Shown piece by piece: positions 42,166 to 51,866 of a DNA stretch of 64,000 nt. The stretch spans positions 310,001 to 374,000 of the forward strand of contig NZ_PXZH01000001.1 of the NCBI RefSeq assembly GCF_003950325.1, read 5' to 3'. The notes below the pieces were generated by a model. The model was not told the DNA's origin, ran no database searches, and saw nothing but the letters and a program-made list of their open reading frames with translations. This stretch comes from Vagococcus humatus. GTDB taxonomy: Bacteria > Bacillota > Bacilli > Lactobacillales > Vagococcaceae. Numbering within the stretch: the stretch's first letter is position 1; each line of letters starts with the position of its first letter. Made by a program: the position numbers and the translations under genes.

Positions 42166-42450
42166 ATGACAATGACAGTCAATCAACAAGCCGTCCAATT
42201 ATTGAAGGAATTATCTGAAGAGTTACCGGTTCAAACAGAAAGTGAGCAACAATTGGTTGCCCTAACCCATCAAGTTAGACGACAAATTGCTAAAGGAAAC
42301 CGGCCACCTAATTTGTCATTACGCTCTTACTATCAAGGAGTTATTTGTAAGTTATTATTAGAAAAAATAAATTTATCAGAATCTGCTGAAACATTATTGA
42401 CGATGATTAATCGTTTGGCTCATAACAAAGAGTTAAGCAAAGTAAGTTAG
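42166..42450 (+). CDS. Small helical protein, bacteriocin-immunity-like
   Basis: A 94-residue soluble protein with regular amphipathic helices. The pattern (ELSEELP, LVALTHQVRRQIAKGNRPPNLSLRSYYQG, KLLLEKINLSESAETLLTMINRLA) recalls the four-helix EntA-type immunity proteins of lactic acid bacteria, which protect against pediocin-like bacteriocins. No bacteriocin structural gene is visible beside it. ATG 42166 or 42172 is preferred over GTG 42157, which overlaps the GAAAGAAG site. A GNAT gene follows 10 bp later, so the two are co-transcribed. The family call is tentative. Confidence 0.5.
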   Translation: MTMTVNQQAVQLLKELSEELPVQTESEQQLVALTHQVRRQIAKGNRPPNLSLRSYYQGVICKLLLEKINLSESAETLLTMINRLAHNKELSKVS

Positions 42451-42460
42451 GAGGAAAAGT

Positions 42461-42979
42461 ATGGCAGCAACATATGTGAGATTAGCCACCTTAGCTGATT
42501 TACCACAGATTATGACTATTATTGCTGAAGCTAAGGAGTTACTGAAAGAAGATGGAAGTAGCCAGTGGCAAGACGGAGAACCTAGTCGTGACACATTACA
42601 AGAAGACATTCACTTACAACACTGCTATCTATTAGTAGTTGGCAGTCAAATCGCTGGTGTGGCGGCTTTAGTAACAGAACCTGATCCAAATTATCAACAG
42701 ATTGCTGGGGAGGGTTGGCAAAAACAGGGTCCTTATGCAACGATCCATAGAATCGCTATTTCTCCAAGCTTTAAAGGCCAGCATTTAGGTCGCTACTTTT
42801 TTTCTAATTTGTTGACCTTAGCCTATCAAAAAGGTTTTAGACAAATGAGAATTGACACTCATGAGATGAATATAAGAATGCAAAGTTTAATTCAAGCATT
42901 TGGTTTTTCTTACCAAGGGATTATTTATGTGTCACCTAATCCTGAAGGCAAACGGTTAGCCTATGAGTTAAGCTTATAA
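42461..42979 (+). CDS. GNAT family N-acetyltransferase
   Basis: A 172-residue GNAT enzyme: the N-terminal RLATLADLPQIMTII, the acetyl-CoA loop IHRIAISPSFKGQHLGRYF near residues 105-123, and MRIDTHEMNIRMQSLIQAFGF towards the end are typical. The substrate is unknown. GGAGG precedes the ATG. It is co-transcribed with the small upstream gene and ends at a terminator. Confidence 0.87.
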   Translation: MAATYVRLATLADLPQIMTIIAEAKELLKEDGSSQWQDGEPSRDTLQEDIHLQHCYLLVVGSQIAGVAALVTEPDPNYQQIAGEGWQKQGPYATIHRIAISPSFKGQHLGRYFFSNLLTLAYQKGFRQMRIDTHEMNIRMQSLIQAFGFSYQGIIYVSPNPEGKRLAYELSL

Positions 42980-43001
42980 GTTAATGGAATTAATTTAAGG
43001 T

Positions 43002-43048
43002 AACTAGTAATATAAGACTAATTAAGTCATGTATTACTAGTTTTTTTA
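43002..43048 (+). terminator. Terminator after the GNAT gene
   Basis: AACTAGTAATA pairs with TATTACTAGTT; T7 follows. Confidence 0.85.
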
Positions 43049-43141
43049 TAAAGTAGAGATAAAAAAGATTTGTTAGAAAATGTTTTCTATTGAAAGAAAA
43101 TATCGTAAAATAGAGAATAATTATATTGGAGGAGGAAAGCG

Positions 43142-43915
43142 ATGATTGAAATAAAACAGCTTAGCAAGTCTTACGGGGATAAGGTAGCTCTTAACCAGTT
43201 AAACTTACAGATTAACCAAGGAGAAATTTTTGGCTTTTTAGGCCATAACGGTGCAGGTAAGTCCACCACCATTAAAACTTTAGTGAGTATTATAGAACCA
43301 ACTAGTGGGGAGATTGTGATTGATGGACTAGATTTGGCTACTCACCGGGAAACTATTAAAAAGAAAATCGCCTATGTACCAGATACACCAGACATTTTCT
43401 TACAATTAACGGCCAGTGAGTATTGGGATTTAATTGCAGTCGCCTATGAAATTAAGGAAGAAGCTAAAGTAGCTAAATTAACTGAATTAAGTCAGTTATT
43501 TGCGATGACAGCTCATCAAGATGAAACTCTAGCTAGTTTTTCCCATGGTATGAGACAAAAAACCATCTTAATTGGGGCTCTTTTAGCAGATCCAGATATT
43601 TGGATATTAGATGAACCACTACAAGGGCTAGACCCACAAGCGGCCTATGATTTAAAAGCGATGATGCAAGCTCATGCAGATAAAGGGAAAACAGTTATTT
43701 TTTCAACTCATGTTTTAGACACAGCTCAACAACTATGTGATAATTTAGCCATTTTAAAACAAGGGGAGTTACTTTATAACGGGTCAGTTGACACCCTTCT
43801 TGAAAGTTCACCAGGTGAAAGATTAGAAGATATTTACTTGAAAATGGCAGGCAGACAGGCAGATAATCAACCAACTGAGCAGACTGAACAGTTGGAGGAG
43901 ATTAGCCATGAATAA
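43142..43915 (+). CDS. ABC transporter ATP-binding protein
   Basis: A 257-residue ABC-2-type ATPase with Walker A GHNGAGKST, Q-loop YVPDTPDIF, signature FSHGMRQKT (a variant of LSGGQ), Walker B IWILDEPLQGLD and H-loop FSTHVLD. The long acidic C-terminus (about 238-257) is poorly conserved. It overlaps the permease gene by 8 bp and forms a two-gene exporter with it. GGAGGAGG precedes the ATG. The substrate is unknown. Confidence 0.9.
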   Translation: MIEIKQLSKSYGDKVALNQLNLQINQGEIFGFLGHNGAGKSTTIKTLVSIIEPTSGEIVIDGLDLATHRETIKKKIAYVPDTPDIFLQLTASEYWDLIAVAYEIKEEAKVAKLTELSQLFAMTAHQDETLASFSHGMRQKTILIGALLADPDIWILDEPLQGLDPQAAYDLKAMMQAHADKGKTVIFSTHVLDTAQQLCDNLAILKQGELLYNGSVDTLLESSPGERLEDIYLKMAGRQADNQPTEQTEQLEEISHE

Positions 43916-45491
43916 GCAGCATATCACCGCCTTAACAGCAGTTAATTTACGTTATGCTAATCCTCAAGTCACAGATAAACTAAGAAAAAAAGGAAAAAAA
44001 GGGAAAAAGCTAACTCAGTCATTAGCCAATCAATTTCTTTTTTCTGGCCTTATTTTTTTAGGGATTTACGGCGTAACCATGGTTTTAATGGACTTTAGTA
44101 AAATGCCAGGCTTTTTCACTTATTATGTAGCCCTTTTTTCTTTACTAGCTTTTTCCCAAGGCATTTCAGTTATTTACAATGTGTTTTTTGAAAGCCAAGA
44201 TCTACAAGCTTACTTGTCTTTACCTTTTCGGCAAACAGAAATTTTTTTAGCTAAAAGCTTAGTGGTAGCTATCACTATTTTACCTTTCGTCTTTCCTATG
44301 TTAGTAGTCTTTCTACTCACAGGGTTTCGCTCAGGAGTGTTTTTACCTGTGACGATTGTGATTTCCCTCCTTTTATTTATATTAATTTTAGCGATTGTGT
44401 TTAGTTTGAGTAGTTTAGTTGTCTTTGGCTTAACGAGAACTAAATTTTTTCATGAACATAAAAAAGTGGTCACTAGTTTATTACTGGTGATTTCGATGGT
44501 GCTAACGGTTTTAGGAATTATTTTTATGAGTAACCAAAATACTCAAAGTGGCTTGAATCAATTAGATCGAGTGCCGATTCACTTTTTATTACCTATTTAC
44601 CGGATAGCTAGTGCTCCCTTGTCTAAAACCGGACTTGTGGCACTGGTTAGTCTATTAGCTTTCTTTTTAGCCTTACTTTTGGTGATCAAAGGCTTAATTT
44701 TACCTCATTTATATGATCAACTAACTAGTGCGTCTATGGCCAAAGGGGAAAGCAGACGGTTACATAAAACCGGTCAAAACTTATCTCAGTTATTACGGAT
44801 GTATAACTTACAACTTGTTAAAGATCCTAACTTGTTAATGCAAGTGATAGCTAGTTCCTTTTTAATGCCAGTTGTTTTTATTGTGAGTTTTGCATTAGGT
44901 GGCTCGGTTAAGTTAAATCATATTGATCCTCACTTAATCGGAGTGGTGTTTGGAGTAGGCTTAGCCCTAGCTACTATGACAACTAATGCCACCTCATTTA
45001 TTAGTTTGTTAATCTCTTTAGACCAAGAAAATTTTAATTTTATTCAGTCTTTACCTATCTCTATGTCTAATTATTTGCGGACTAAATTTCGTTTAGGTTT
45101 TGCTATGCAGCTCCTTCTTTCTGGAAGTTTAGCGTTAGTAGGTGGCTTAGTCTTTCGGTTACCAGTGATTTTTATAGTCGCTTTGTTACTGGGAAATAGT
45201 TGGGGTACTTACTTACTCAGCCATCGTTATTTTGCTAGAGATTACCGTCTACTTCTTTTAGAATGGACCAATGTGGCTCAATTGTTTACAAGAGGAGCTG
45301 GGAATAAAGGTTTAGTGTTCAACATGTTTGGTAGTCTATTAGGGAGTACCATTGTATTAGTTCTTTACGGAATAGGGAGTATGAGCACTTACTATAAACT
45401 GGTTAATCTAGTGGCAGTCTTCGTCTTACTAATAGGAAGTGGCTTATGGCTACGTTACTATCAAAAGAAATTTTGGCAAACATTTCAGTAA
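43908..45491 (+). CDS. ABC-2-like multi-pass permease
   Basis: A 527-residue membrane protein with about twelve hydrophobic segments and a basic cytoplasmic N-terminus (RKKGKKGKKL). FFESQDLQAYLSLPFRQTEIFLAK is typical of large two-block permeases found with BcrA-like ATPases in lactic acid bacteria. The second half repeats the theme at LISLDQENFNFIQSLPISMSNYLRTKF. It is translationally coupled to the ATPase. I cannot assign a substrate. Confidence 0.82.
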   Translation: MNKQHITALTAVNLRYANPQVTDKLRKKGKKGKKLTQSLANQFLFSGLIFLGIYGVTMVLMDFSKMPGFFTYYVALFSLLAFSQGISVIYNVFFESQDLQAYLSLPFRQTEIFLAKSLVVAITILPFVFPMLVVFLLTGFRSGVFLPVTIVISLLLFILILAIVFSLSSLVVFGLTRTKFFHEHKKVVTSLLLVISMVLTVLGIIFMSNQNTQSGLNQLDRVPIHFLLPIYRIASAPLSKTGLVALVSLLAFFLALLLVIKGLILPHLYDQLTSASMAKGESRRLHKTGQNLSQLLRMYNLQLVKDPNLLMQVIASSFLMPVVFIVSFALGGSVKLNHIDPHLIGVVFGVGLALATMTTNATSFISLLISLDQENFNFIQSLPISMSNYLRTKFRLGFAMQLLLSGSLALVGGLVFRLPVIFIVALLLGNSWGTYLLSHRYFARDYRLLLLEWTNVAQLFTRGAGNKGLVFNMFGSLLGSTIVLVLYGIGSMSTYYKLVNLVAVFVLLIGSGLWLRYYQKKFWQTFQ

Positions 45492-45494
45492 ATA

Positions 45495-45540
45495 AAAAAA
45501 AGACACCTAAAGAAAAAATCTTTCGGTGTCTTTTTATTCA
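45495..45540. terminator. Bidirectional terminator between the ABC permease and flavodoxin genes
   Basis: AAAAAGACACC(T)AAAGA pairs with TCTTTCGGTGTCTTTTT, A-rich on one side and T-rich on the other. Confidence 0.88.
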
Positions 45541-45987
45541 TTAAGCATTTAACGCTTCTGCCATAGACTTAGCAAAGGTTTCTAAATGTTCAATGTCATC
45601 TTCTTCAGCAGCTAGATCCACTTTAACTGAATCTGCCCCTTTTTTAGCTCCTGTTTTAAGGAAAGCTTGTTCAAAATCATCAACAGATTTACAGAAGAAG
45701 TCGTAGAAAGTATCTCCTGAACCAACTACTCCAAAGATTTTTCCGCTTAAATCAAGTTCTTCTAAATCTTCATAAAAGTCTACGATTTCGTCAGGTAAAT
45801 CTCCTTCACCATAAGTGTAAGTTGCTACGATACATAAATCAGCGTCTTCAAATTCATCTGCGTCTACTTCAGTACATTCATGTTGTTCAACATCAATGTC
45901 ATAATTTTCTAAGGCTTCTGCTACAATATCGGCAATTTCTTCTGTATTGCCTGTTAAACTAGCATAGACTATTTTAGCTACTGCCAT
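45541..45987 (-). CDS. Flavodoxin
   Basis: A small FMN electron carrier of 148 residues. The phosphate loop SLTGNTEEIAD (residues 10-20), the TYTYGEGDLPDE loop (FMN ring) and GSGDTFYDFFCKSVD are clear. It is very acidic, as usual. The ATG follows GAGGAG. It is alone on the minus strand. A partner cannot be fixed from context. Confidence 0.93.
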   Translation of the reverse strand: MAVAKIVYASLTGNTEEIADIVAEALENYDIDVEQHECTEVDADEFEDADLCIVATYTYGEGDLPDEIVDFYEDLEELDLSGKIFGVVGSGDTFYDFFCKSVDDFEQAFLKTGAKKGADSVKVDLAAEEDDIEHLETFAKSMAEALNA

Positions 45988-46129
45988 GTTTAATCGCTCC
46001 TCTCTTTATTTCACTTATATTATAACAGAACCTAAATTGATTGGAAACTAGTTTACAAAGGGATTGTCATTGGATAATTAGAAAGCTTGTGATAGAATAT
46101 AAGAGATTTTGAAAGAAGGAGTGGAAAAG

Positions 46130-46885
46130 ATGATTTCAATTAAATCAGAACGAGAAATTGAAGCAATGGAGAAATCTGGAGCTTTACTTGCTGAGGTTCA
46201 TCACCAATTGCGTGATTTTATAAAACCAGGCATCACAAGCTGGGAGATTGACCAATTTGTAGATAATTACATTACAGAACATGGAGGCTATCCGGCTCAA
46301 AAAGGGTTTGAAGGCTATGAATATGCTACTTGTTGTAGTATTAATGATGAAATTTGTCACGGATTTCCTCGTAAAAAAACTTTAAAAAATGGTGACCTAA
46401 TCAAAGTGGATATGTGTATTGACTTAGATGGAGCGATGTCTGACTCTTGTTGGTGTTATGTAGTAGGAGAGTCTACACCAGAAATTGATCGCCTAATGGA
46501 AGTGACACGTAAAGCTCTTTATTTAGGGATTGAACAAGCGCAAGTAGGTAACCGAATTGGCGATATTGGCCATGCGATTGAAACGTATGTAGAAGGGGAA
46601 GGTTTTTCTGTTGTTCGTGATTTTGTCGGTCATGGTATTGGACCAACCATTCATGAAGATCCAGCGGTTCCTCACTACGGTATTCCCGGGAAAGGTGTTC
46701 GACTAAAAGAAGGCATGGTCATTACCATTGAGCCGATGGTTAACACAGGTACTTGGAAAATGAAAATGGATGACAATGGTTGGACAGCTAGAACCCAAGA
46801 CGGAGGATTAAGTTGTCAATATGAACATACTTTAGCAATTACTAAAGAAGGCCCCCGTATTTTAACGAGTCAAGGTGACCAGTAA
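46130..46885 (+). CDS. map: Methionine aminopeptidase, type I
   Basis: Removes N-terminal Met from new proteins. The five metal ligands are present: the aspartates of KVDMCIDLDGAMSD, His in GHGIGPTIHEDP, Glu in TIEPMV, and Glu in QYEHT. The conserved His of CHGFP is also there. It is 251 residues long and has several extra cysteines (ATCCSIND, DSCWCY). I chose ATG 46130 after AAGGAGTGG; the open frame from 46109 has no site. The YihY gene follows, overlapping or close by. Confidence 0.94.
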   Translation: MISIKSEREIEAMEKSGALLAEVHHQLRDFIKPGITSWEIDQFVDNYITEHGGYPAQKGFEGYEYATCCSINDEICHGFPRKKTLKNGDLIKVDMCIDLDGAMSDSCWCYVVGESTPEIDRLMEVTRKALYLGIEQAQVGNRIGDIGHAIETYVEGEGFSVVRDFVGHGIGPTIHEDPAVPHYGIPGKGVRLKEGMVITIEPMVNTGTWKMKMDDNGWTARTQDGGLSCQYEHTLAITKEGPRILTSQGDQ

Positions 46886-46913
46886 AAAGTTTCTTGAACA
46901 AGTGAGGACAGCT

Positions 46914-47840
46914 ATGAAACAAGCAGATAATCAGGAAGATTTATCTCAAAAGAAAAAATGGCAAGTGGTTTTTCATGCGGCACAAATTCGTATGACAGGT
47001 GCTGAAGTCACGACGTCTTCAGCGGCAATTGCGTATTATTTACTTTTGTCTTTATTTCCCCTAGTCATTGCAGTCGGAAATATTTTGCCTTTTTTAGACA
47101 TTGATCCAGAATTAGTTTTGCCTTATATTGCGGCAATGGTACCTAGAAATGTTTACGAGCTATTAGAGAGTACCATTCGTTCCTTGTTACAAAATACAAG
47201 TGGTAGCTTGTTGTCTATTTCAGCATTAGCTACTTTATGGGCGGCTAGTCGTAGTATTAATGCTTTACAAAATTCCCTAAATAAAGTGTTCGGGGTTAAA
47301 AAACGGCGAAATATGGTGATTACTCGCTTATTTTCTTTTGTCGCTGTCTTTTTCTTTTTAATGGCAGTAGTGTTTGTGGCTATGTTTTTCATGATAGGTC
47401 AGTATTTAATAGAATACTTAACGCCTATTTTTAACATACCTGAAAGTATTCAAGGCATGTTTGGCACATTAAGATGGCCTGTTACTACTATTACCTTATT
47501 TGTAACGTTGTTTATTATTTATTCAGCTTTACCGAATGCTAAAGTTCGGCTATGTTCGATCTTACCTGGGACGATTTTTGCTACAGCAGGTTGGATGATT
47601 TTAACTCAACTGTTTGGGTTATATACTCGCTTTTTTTCTAAAAACATTACTAGTTATGGTTTAATTGGTAGTTTTATTGTGTTTATGTTGTGGTTGAATT
47701 TTGCAGCAACGGTGATTATTCTAGGGGGCATTATTAATGCAGTCTGTGAGATGACTATTTCTGGCAAGATTGAACCTAGACATCCTTCGATTGAAAGTAT
47801 GACTAAAAGAGTGTTTGGAAAATTTAGAAAAAAATTCTAG
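46914..47840 (+). CDS. YihY/BrkB family membrane protein
   Basis: A 308-residue protein with six or so helices: VTTSSAAIAYYLLLSLFPLVIAVG near the start, LWAASRSINALQNSLNKVFG, and VRLCSILPGTIFATAGWMI. These are family hallmarks. Older names such as ribonuclease BN are wrong; the real role is unsettled and is probably transport or envelope-related. ATG 46914 is preferred because GTGAGG lies 7 bases upstream. GTG 46875, inside map, is possible and would add 13 residues. Confidence 0.85.
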   Translation: MKQADNQEDLSQKKKWQVVFHAAQIRMTGAEVTTSSAAIAYYLLLSLFPLVIAVGNILPFLDIDPELVLPYIAAMVPRNVYELLESTIRSLLQNTSGSLLSISALATLWAASRSINALQNSLNKVFGVKKRRNMVITRLFSFVAVFFFLMAVVFVAMFFMIGQYLIEYLTPIFNIPESIQGMFGTLRWPVTTITLFVTLFIIYSALPNAKVRLCSILPGTIFATAGWMILTQLFGLYTRFFSKNITSYGLIGSFIVFMLWLNFAATVIILGGIINAVCEMTISGKIEPRHPSIESMTKRVFGKFRKKF

Positions 47841-47852
47841 GTCTTATATAAG

Positions 47853-47893
47853 AAAAAATCCTGAGCCAATTAAACTGGCTCAGGATTTTTTTA
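47853..47893. terminator. Bidirectional terminator between yihY and tagO
   Basis: AAAAAATCCTGAGCCA pairs with TGGCTCAGGATTTTTT around a loop of about 7 nt. Confidence 0.92.
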
Positions 47894-49087
47894 GGACGGA
47901 GAGTCTTCCGACTGAGAGGAGGACTCATCAGTATCTGCATCTGGCTTGTGTTGTTTTTTTTGACAACTAGCCATATCTTTATTTTCTTTGTAACATTCTC
48001 GGTAATGCTTACTCCCTATGTAGCTTATCACATGTAAGAGAGGTTGCCGGTTAGGGCCTACTAATCCAATCAGTTCCACAAATAATTCAAGACCTAATAG
48101 AAGAATGATGGTCAGAAGGACGGCTCCCCAAAAACTAGTGTAATTATAAACGAGAGCGGTAAATGAAAAAATTAAAGCTAATCCGTAAATAGTAAGCACG
48201 GCTCCTCGGTGAGTAAATCCCATAGACAACAGACGGTGATGTAAGTGCATTTTATCCGCTGAAGAAATAGGTTTATTGTTGACTTTTCTTCGGATAATAG
48301 CGTAAAGAGTATCTGTAATAGGAACACCTAAAATCACTAAAGGACTGATAAGAGATATAAAGGTAACTGTTTTAAGCCCTTGTAAAGACATAACAGAAAT
48401 CATAAAGCCTAAAAATAAAGCACCAGTATCTCCTAAAAAGATTTTAGCTGGATGGAAATTGTAAGGGAAAAACCCAGCAATACATGCGACTAAAATAAAA
48501 ATCGTTAAGGTAATGTGGAAATCGGTACGTAAAATAAAAAAGTTAGCAATGATTCCCATAGTTGTTAGAGCAATCATGGAAACACCAGAGGCTAAACCAT
48601 CTAATCCATCAATTAAATTAACTGCATTAGTAATCGCTGTAATCCATAAAAGTGTGACAGGTAAACTAAAAATACCTAAATTTAATTCACCAAGAAAAGG
48701 CAATTGAAAATGTTCTAGTCGGATGTCTGCCCAAAAGTAAACAATGAGGGCCGCAATTAAAATCCCGATTAATTTCTTTTTTGGTGATAACTCTTTAACA
48801 TCATCAATGACACCTGTTAAAACAATGACCGTACTGGACACGATAATAGGTAAGATATAGTCAAAGGGAATAAAGGGCCGAAACACGATTAATGTTGCTA
48901 GGACAAAGGTCAAGTAAATCGCTAAACCTCCCATAGTGGGCATAACGGTTTTATTAACCCGCCTAGGACCTGGTTTATCTGTTGCCCCAATTTTAAAGGC
49001 CAACATACGGACAAGTGGGGTTAAAATGACCGCAATAAATAAGGTTAGGAATAACCGGATGATTAATCCTAAAACACTATTATTCAT
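47891..49087 (-). CDS. tagO: Undecaprenyl-phosphate GlcNAc-1-phosphate transferase (TagO/WecA-like)
   Basis: First membrane step of wall teichoic acid and related polymers: transfers GlcNAc-1-P to undecaprenyl phosphate. There are eleven or so helices. The family motifs are GPRRVNKTVMPTMGG, TGVIDDVKELSPK (catalytic aspartates), NAVNLIDGLDGLASG, FLGDTGALFLGF and the C-terminal loop HLHHRLL. A hydrophilic tail of about 40 residues (KKQHKPDADTDESSSQSED) is extra. ATG 49087 follows AAGTAGG; the frame to 49129 has no site. It is divergent from the LCP gene, whose product likely attaches the polymer. Confidence 0.92.
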   Translation of the reverse strand: MNNSVLGLIIRLFLTLFIAVILTPLVRMLAFKIGATDKPGPRRVNKTVMPTMGGLAIYLTFVLATLIVFRPFIPFDYILPIIVSSTVIVLTGVIDDVKELSPKKKLIGILIAALIVYFWADIRLEHFQLPFLGELNLGIFSLPVTLLWITAITNAVNLIDGLDGLASGVSMIALTTMGIIANFFILRTDFHITLTIFILVACIAGFFPYNFHPAKIFLGDTGALFLGFMISVMSLQGLKTVTFISLISPLVILGVPITDTLYAIIRRKVNNKPISSADKMHLHHRLLSMGFTHRGAVLTIYGLALIFSFTALVYNYTSFWGAVLLTIILLLGLELFVELIGLVGPNRQPLLHVISYIGSKHYRECYKENKDMASCQKKQHKPDADTDESSSQSEDSPS

Positions 49088-49349
49088 ATAGAAACCTACT
49101 TTCTGTGTGACTTCTTTTACATTATACAAATGAACTTATTAAATTACAAATAAATCTTAAGTAATTTACTAAAACTAAAGGATTTCTACTTAGGAAATTG
49201 CGGAAATTTTCAGGAAAATTAGCTAAAACATGGTAATTTTTGTAAAAAACTAGAACTAAGCTAGTTTTTTCAAAAAGAATAGTGTAGAATGAAACAGATG
49301 AATTTTAGAAACATTATCCAAACAAGCAATTGAAAGGATGCCGACCTCA

Positions 49350-50429
49350 TTGGAAAAAAAGAGAACAAGATCAAGTAGACATTCAAAACCGAAAAAAAGA
49401 TTCTGGCCTACCTTACTTAAAGGAACGATTATTGTCGCTTTAATGGCCGTAGTAGCTGTCCTAGGTTACGGAGCTAAATTACTAACAGATGCAGAAGATT
49501 TAATGATAAACAACTATCGTCCTCGTTCAACTGCTAATGGAGAAAACACTAATGATAAGATTATCCCAAGAAAAGATCCTTTTTCTATTTTATTATTAGG
49601 AGTCGATGATAACGACGAACGTGAACTTGGCTCAAACCGAACTGACACGATGATTTTAGTCACAGTCAATCCTAAAAATTCTCACATCAGTATGGTTAGT
49701 ATCCCAAGAGATACGTATACTCATATTGAAGGAAAAGATTATGAGACTTACGGGAAAATTAATTCTGCCTATACAGTAGGAAAAGAAGAGTCTTCTATTA
49801 AAGCAGTGGAAGAATTAGTCAGTGTTCCAGTTAATTTTTATGTAACAGTAGACTTTGAAGCCTTTGAAAAAATTGTGGATGCGTTAGATGGCATTGAAGT
49901 GAAAGTTCCAGTAGAAATTCATGAAGCAAATGCAGAAGTCACTAAAATGATCCACTTAAAACCAGGAAAACAAACGTTAAACGGCGAGCAAGCTTTAGCT
50001 TTTGCTAGAACACGTAAAATCGATAATGACATTAAACGTGGCGAACGGCAACAAATGGTTGTAGAAGCAGTCATTCATAAAGCGATGCAAGTAGGTTCTA
50101 TTGGGAAATATTCAGAAGTATTAAATTCACTAAACAATCATTTTTGGACAGATATGAATAAAGATACCATGATGCAAATTGCTAAATCTGGTTTTACTAA
50201 TGATTACAAATTTAAATCTTATACTTTCTCTTGGATGAGTTTTAATTATGAAGGTCAAAGTATGGTAGGACTACATGAAGATAGTCTGGAGTATATTAGC
50301 CACAAATTAAACGTTGAACTAGGAAATGAAGAAGAAGATGAAAGAGATCAAGAAGATTACGTGTTTGAAAGTAATAATCAGGTTAGCTATAAAACATACC
50401 CATCTTACGGTGCGGTAGATGATTATTAA
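49350..50429 (+). CDS. LytR-CpsA-Psr family wall polymer ligase
   Basis: LCP enzymes transfer polyprenyl-linked polymers to peptidoglycan outside the cell. A basic start is followed by one helix (about 23-43) and the LCP domain: SILLLGVDDNDERELGSNRTDTMIL, the arginine motif SIPRDTYTHI, KINSAYTVG, and ALAFARTRKIDNDIKRGERQQ. The tail is acidic. I prefer TTG 49350; the ATG at 49338 is fused to the AAAGGATG ribosome site. The length is 359 residues. TagO and the sugar-nucleotide genes on either side support a glycopolymer role. Confidence 0.9.
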   Translation: MEKKRTRSSRHSKPKKRFWPTLLKGTIIVALMAVVAVLGYGAKLLTDAEDLMINNYRPRSTANGENTNDKIIPRKDPFSILLLGVDDNDERELGSNRTDTMILVTVNPKNSHISMVSIPRDTYTHIEGKDYETYGKINSAYTVGKEESSIKAVEELVSVPVNFYVTVDFEAFEKIVDALDGIEVKVPVEIHEANAEVTKMIHLKPGKQTLNGEQALAFARTRKIDNDIKRGERQQMVVEAVIHKAMQVGSIGKYSEVLNSLNNHFWTDMNKDTMMQIAKSGFTNDYKFKSYTFSWMSFNYEGQSMVGLHEDSLEYISHKLNVELGNEEEDERDQEDYVFESNNQVSYKTYPSYGAVDDY

Positions 50430-50458
50430 TTGGTTTAAAAAATTATATTAACAGTCAT

Positions 50459-50502
50459 AAACTGACACATCAAGAATCATCCTTGATGTGTCAGTTTTTT
50501 TA
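50459..50502 (+). terminator. Terminator after the LCP gene
   Basis: AACTGACACATCAAG pairs with CTTGATGTGTCAGTT; T7 follows. Confidence 0.92.
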
Positions 50503-50642
50503 GTATGAGGAAGTAAAATTTTCCTTAAATTAGAAGAGATAACTAGAGTTAGATTTATTTTATTTGGAAAAATTCATACAACAAAATAGATTTATGGTAT
50601 AATAATAACTGATTTTCTAAAGTAAACGAGGAAGAAGATGCC

Positions 50643-51866
50643 ATGAAGATTTTAATTGTCAGTCAAAGTTTTTATCCAGATCATTTTAAAATAAATGAGC
50701 TGATCAAAGATTTTGCTAAAGCAGGCCATGAGGTTACCGTACTAAGTGGTCTTGGTGATTATACCACCGGAAAAGTACATCCAAATTATCGTTTTTTTAG
50801 AAACCGGACAGAACAGTATAACGGTTGTACAGTTAAACGAGTTCGAACGATTTCTAGACGAACGGGTCCCATTTTTAGATCATTAAACTATTTATCTTTT
50901 TGGTTTTTTGGTTCTATCTGGGCTTTTTTTGCGGCAAAAAAATTTGATATGGTTTATGTGTATCAACCTTCGCCAGCAACGATGATTTATCCAGGGATTA
51001 CGGCAGCTAAAAGAAGTCAGGCGCCGCTGTTAATTTATTGCTTGGATATTTGGCCAGAAGCCGTTAAAGCCATGAGTATTCAAGAAGAGTCTATGCCATT
51101 TCGCATGATTCATAAATTAAGTACCCATGCTTATCAACAAGCCTCTTTTATTTTAGTTAGTTCACAATCCTTTTTAACCTATATGCATGAGGTGAACCAC
51201 ATTCCTTATGAAAAAATGGCCTTTTTACCTCAACACGCTGAGGATAGTTTAGAAATACCGAAAGAGATACCGATTTCTATTCAACAAGCCAAACATAATT
51301 TTGTCTTTACAGGCAATATTGGTTATGTGCAGGATATTGAAACGATTATCAAAGCAACGGCATTAGTTCCGAAAGACTATGACTTTAGAGTACATATTGT
51401 AGGAGACGGATCTAACTTAGCCACCTGTCAACAATTGGCTAAAGAACTTCAACTAGAAGAAAAAGTCGTTTTTTACGGACGACAACCTTCTCATTTGATG
51501 CCAGTTTTTTATGACATGGCAGATGCTTGTTTGTTAACGTTAAAATACGAAAATAAAATTGGGCTGACTATTCCAGCCAAACTTCAAGGCTACATGGCTG
51601 CAGGGAAACCTGTGCTAGCAGCCATCGAAGGAGATGCTAAACAAGTCATTAAAGAGGCTGACTGCGGCTTATGCGTAGCTGCTTCTGATGAACAAGGCTT
51701 AGCCGATGGATTGGTTCAGTTTATGGCCTATTCCCCTCAAGAGTTAAAACAAATGGGGGAAAACGCTAAGACTTATGTAGCCGCTCATTTTACGAAAGAT
51801 ACATTCGTTACAAAAACACTTGAAACGATGAAAAAGCTCGTTCGAAAAAAAGGGAGTCATGACTAA
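50643..51866 (+). CDS. Glycosyltransferase family 4, WbuB-like
   Basis: A GT-B enzyme of 407 residues. The acceptor half has SQSFYPDHFKINELIKDFAKAGHEVTVL, as in WbuB-type FucNAc transferases. The donor half has FTGNIGYVQDIETIIKA, HIVGDGSNLATC, ENKIGLTIPAKLQGYMAAGKPVLA. The neighbours make UDP-N-acetyl-L-fucosamine, which is the likely donor. The ATG is preceded by GAGGAAGAAGATG. The stop overlaps the next ATG (TAATG). The acceptor is probably a lipid-linked sugar, but this is an inference. Confidence 0.88.
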   Translation: MKILIVSQSFYPDHFKINELIKDFAKAGHEVTVLSGLGDYTTGKVHPNYRFFRNRTEQYNGCTVKRVRTISRRTGPIFRSLNYLSFWFFGSIWAFFAAKKFDMVYVYQPSPATMIYPGITAAKRSQAPLLIYCLDIWPEAVKAMSIQEESMPFRMIHKLSTHAYQQASFILVSSQSFLTYMHEVNHIPYEKMAFLPQHAEDSLEIPKEIPISIQQAKHNFVFTGNIGYVQDIETIIKATALVPKDYDFRVHIVGDGSNLATCQQLAKELQLEEKVVFYGRQPSHLMPVFYDMADACLLTLKYENKIGLTIPAKLQGYMAAGKPVLAAIEGDAKQVIKEADCGLCVAASDEQGLADGLVQFMAYSPQELKQMGENAKTYVAAHFTKDTFVTKTLETMKKLVRKKGSHD

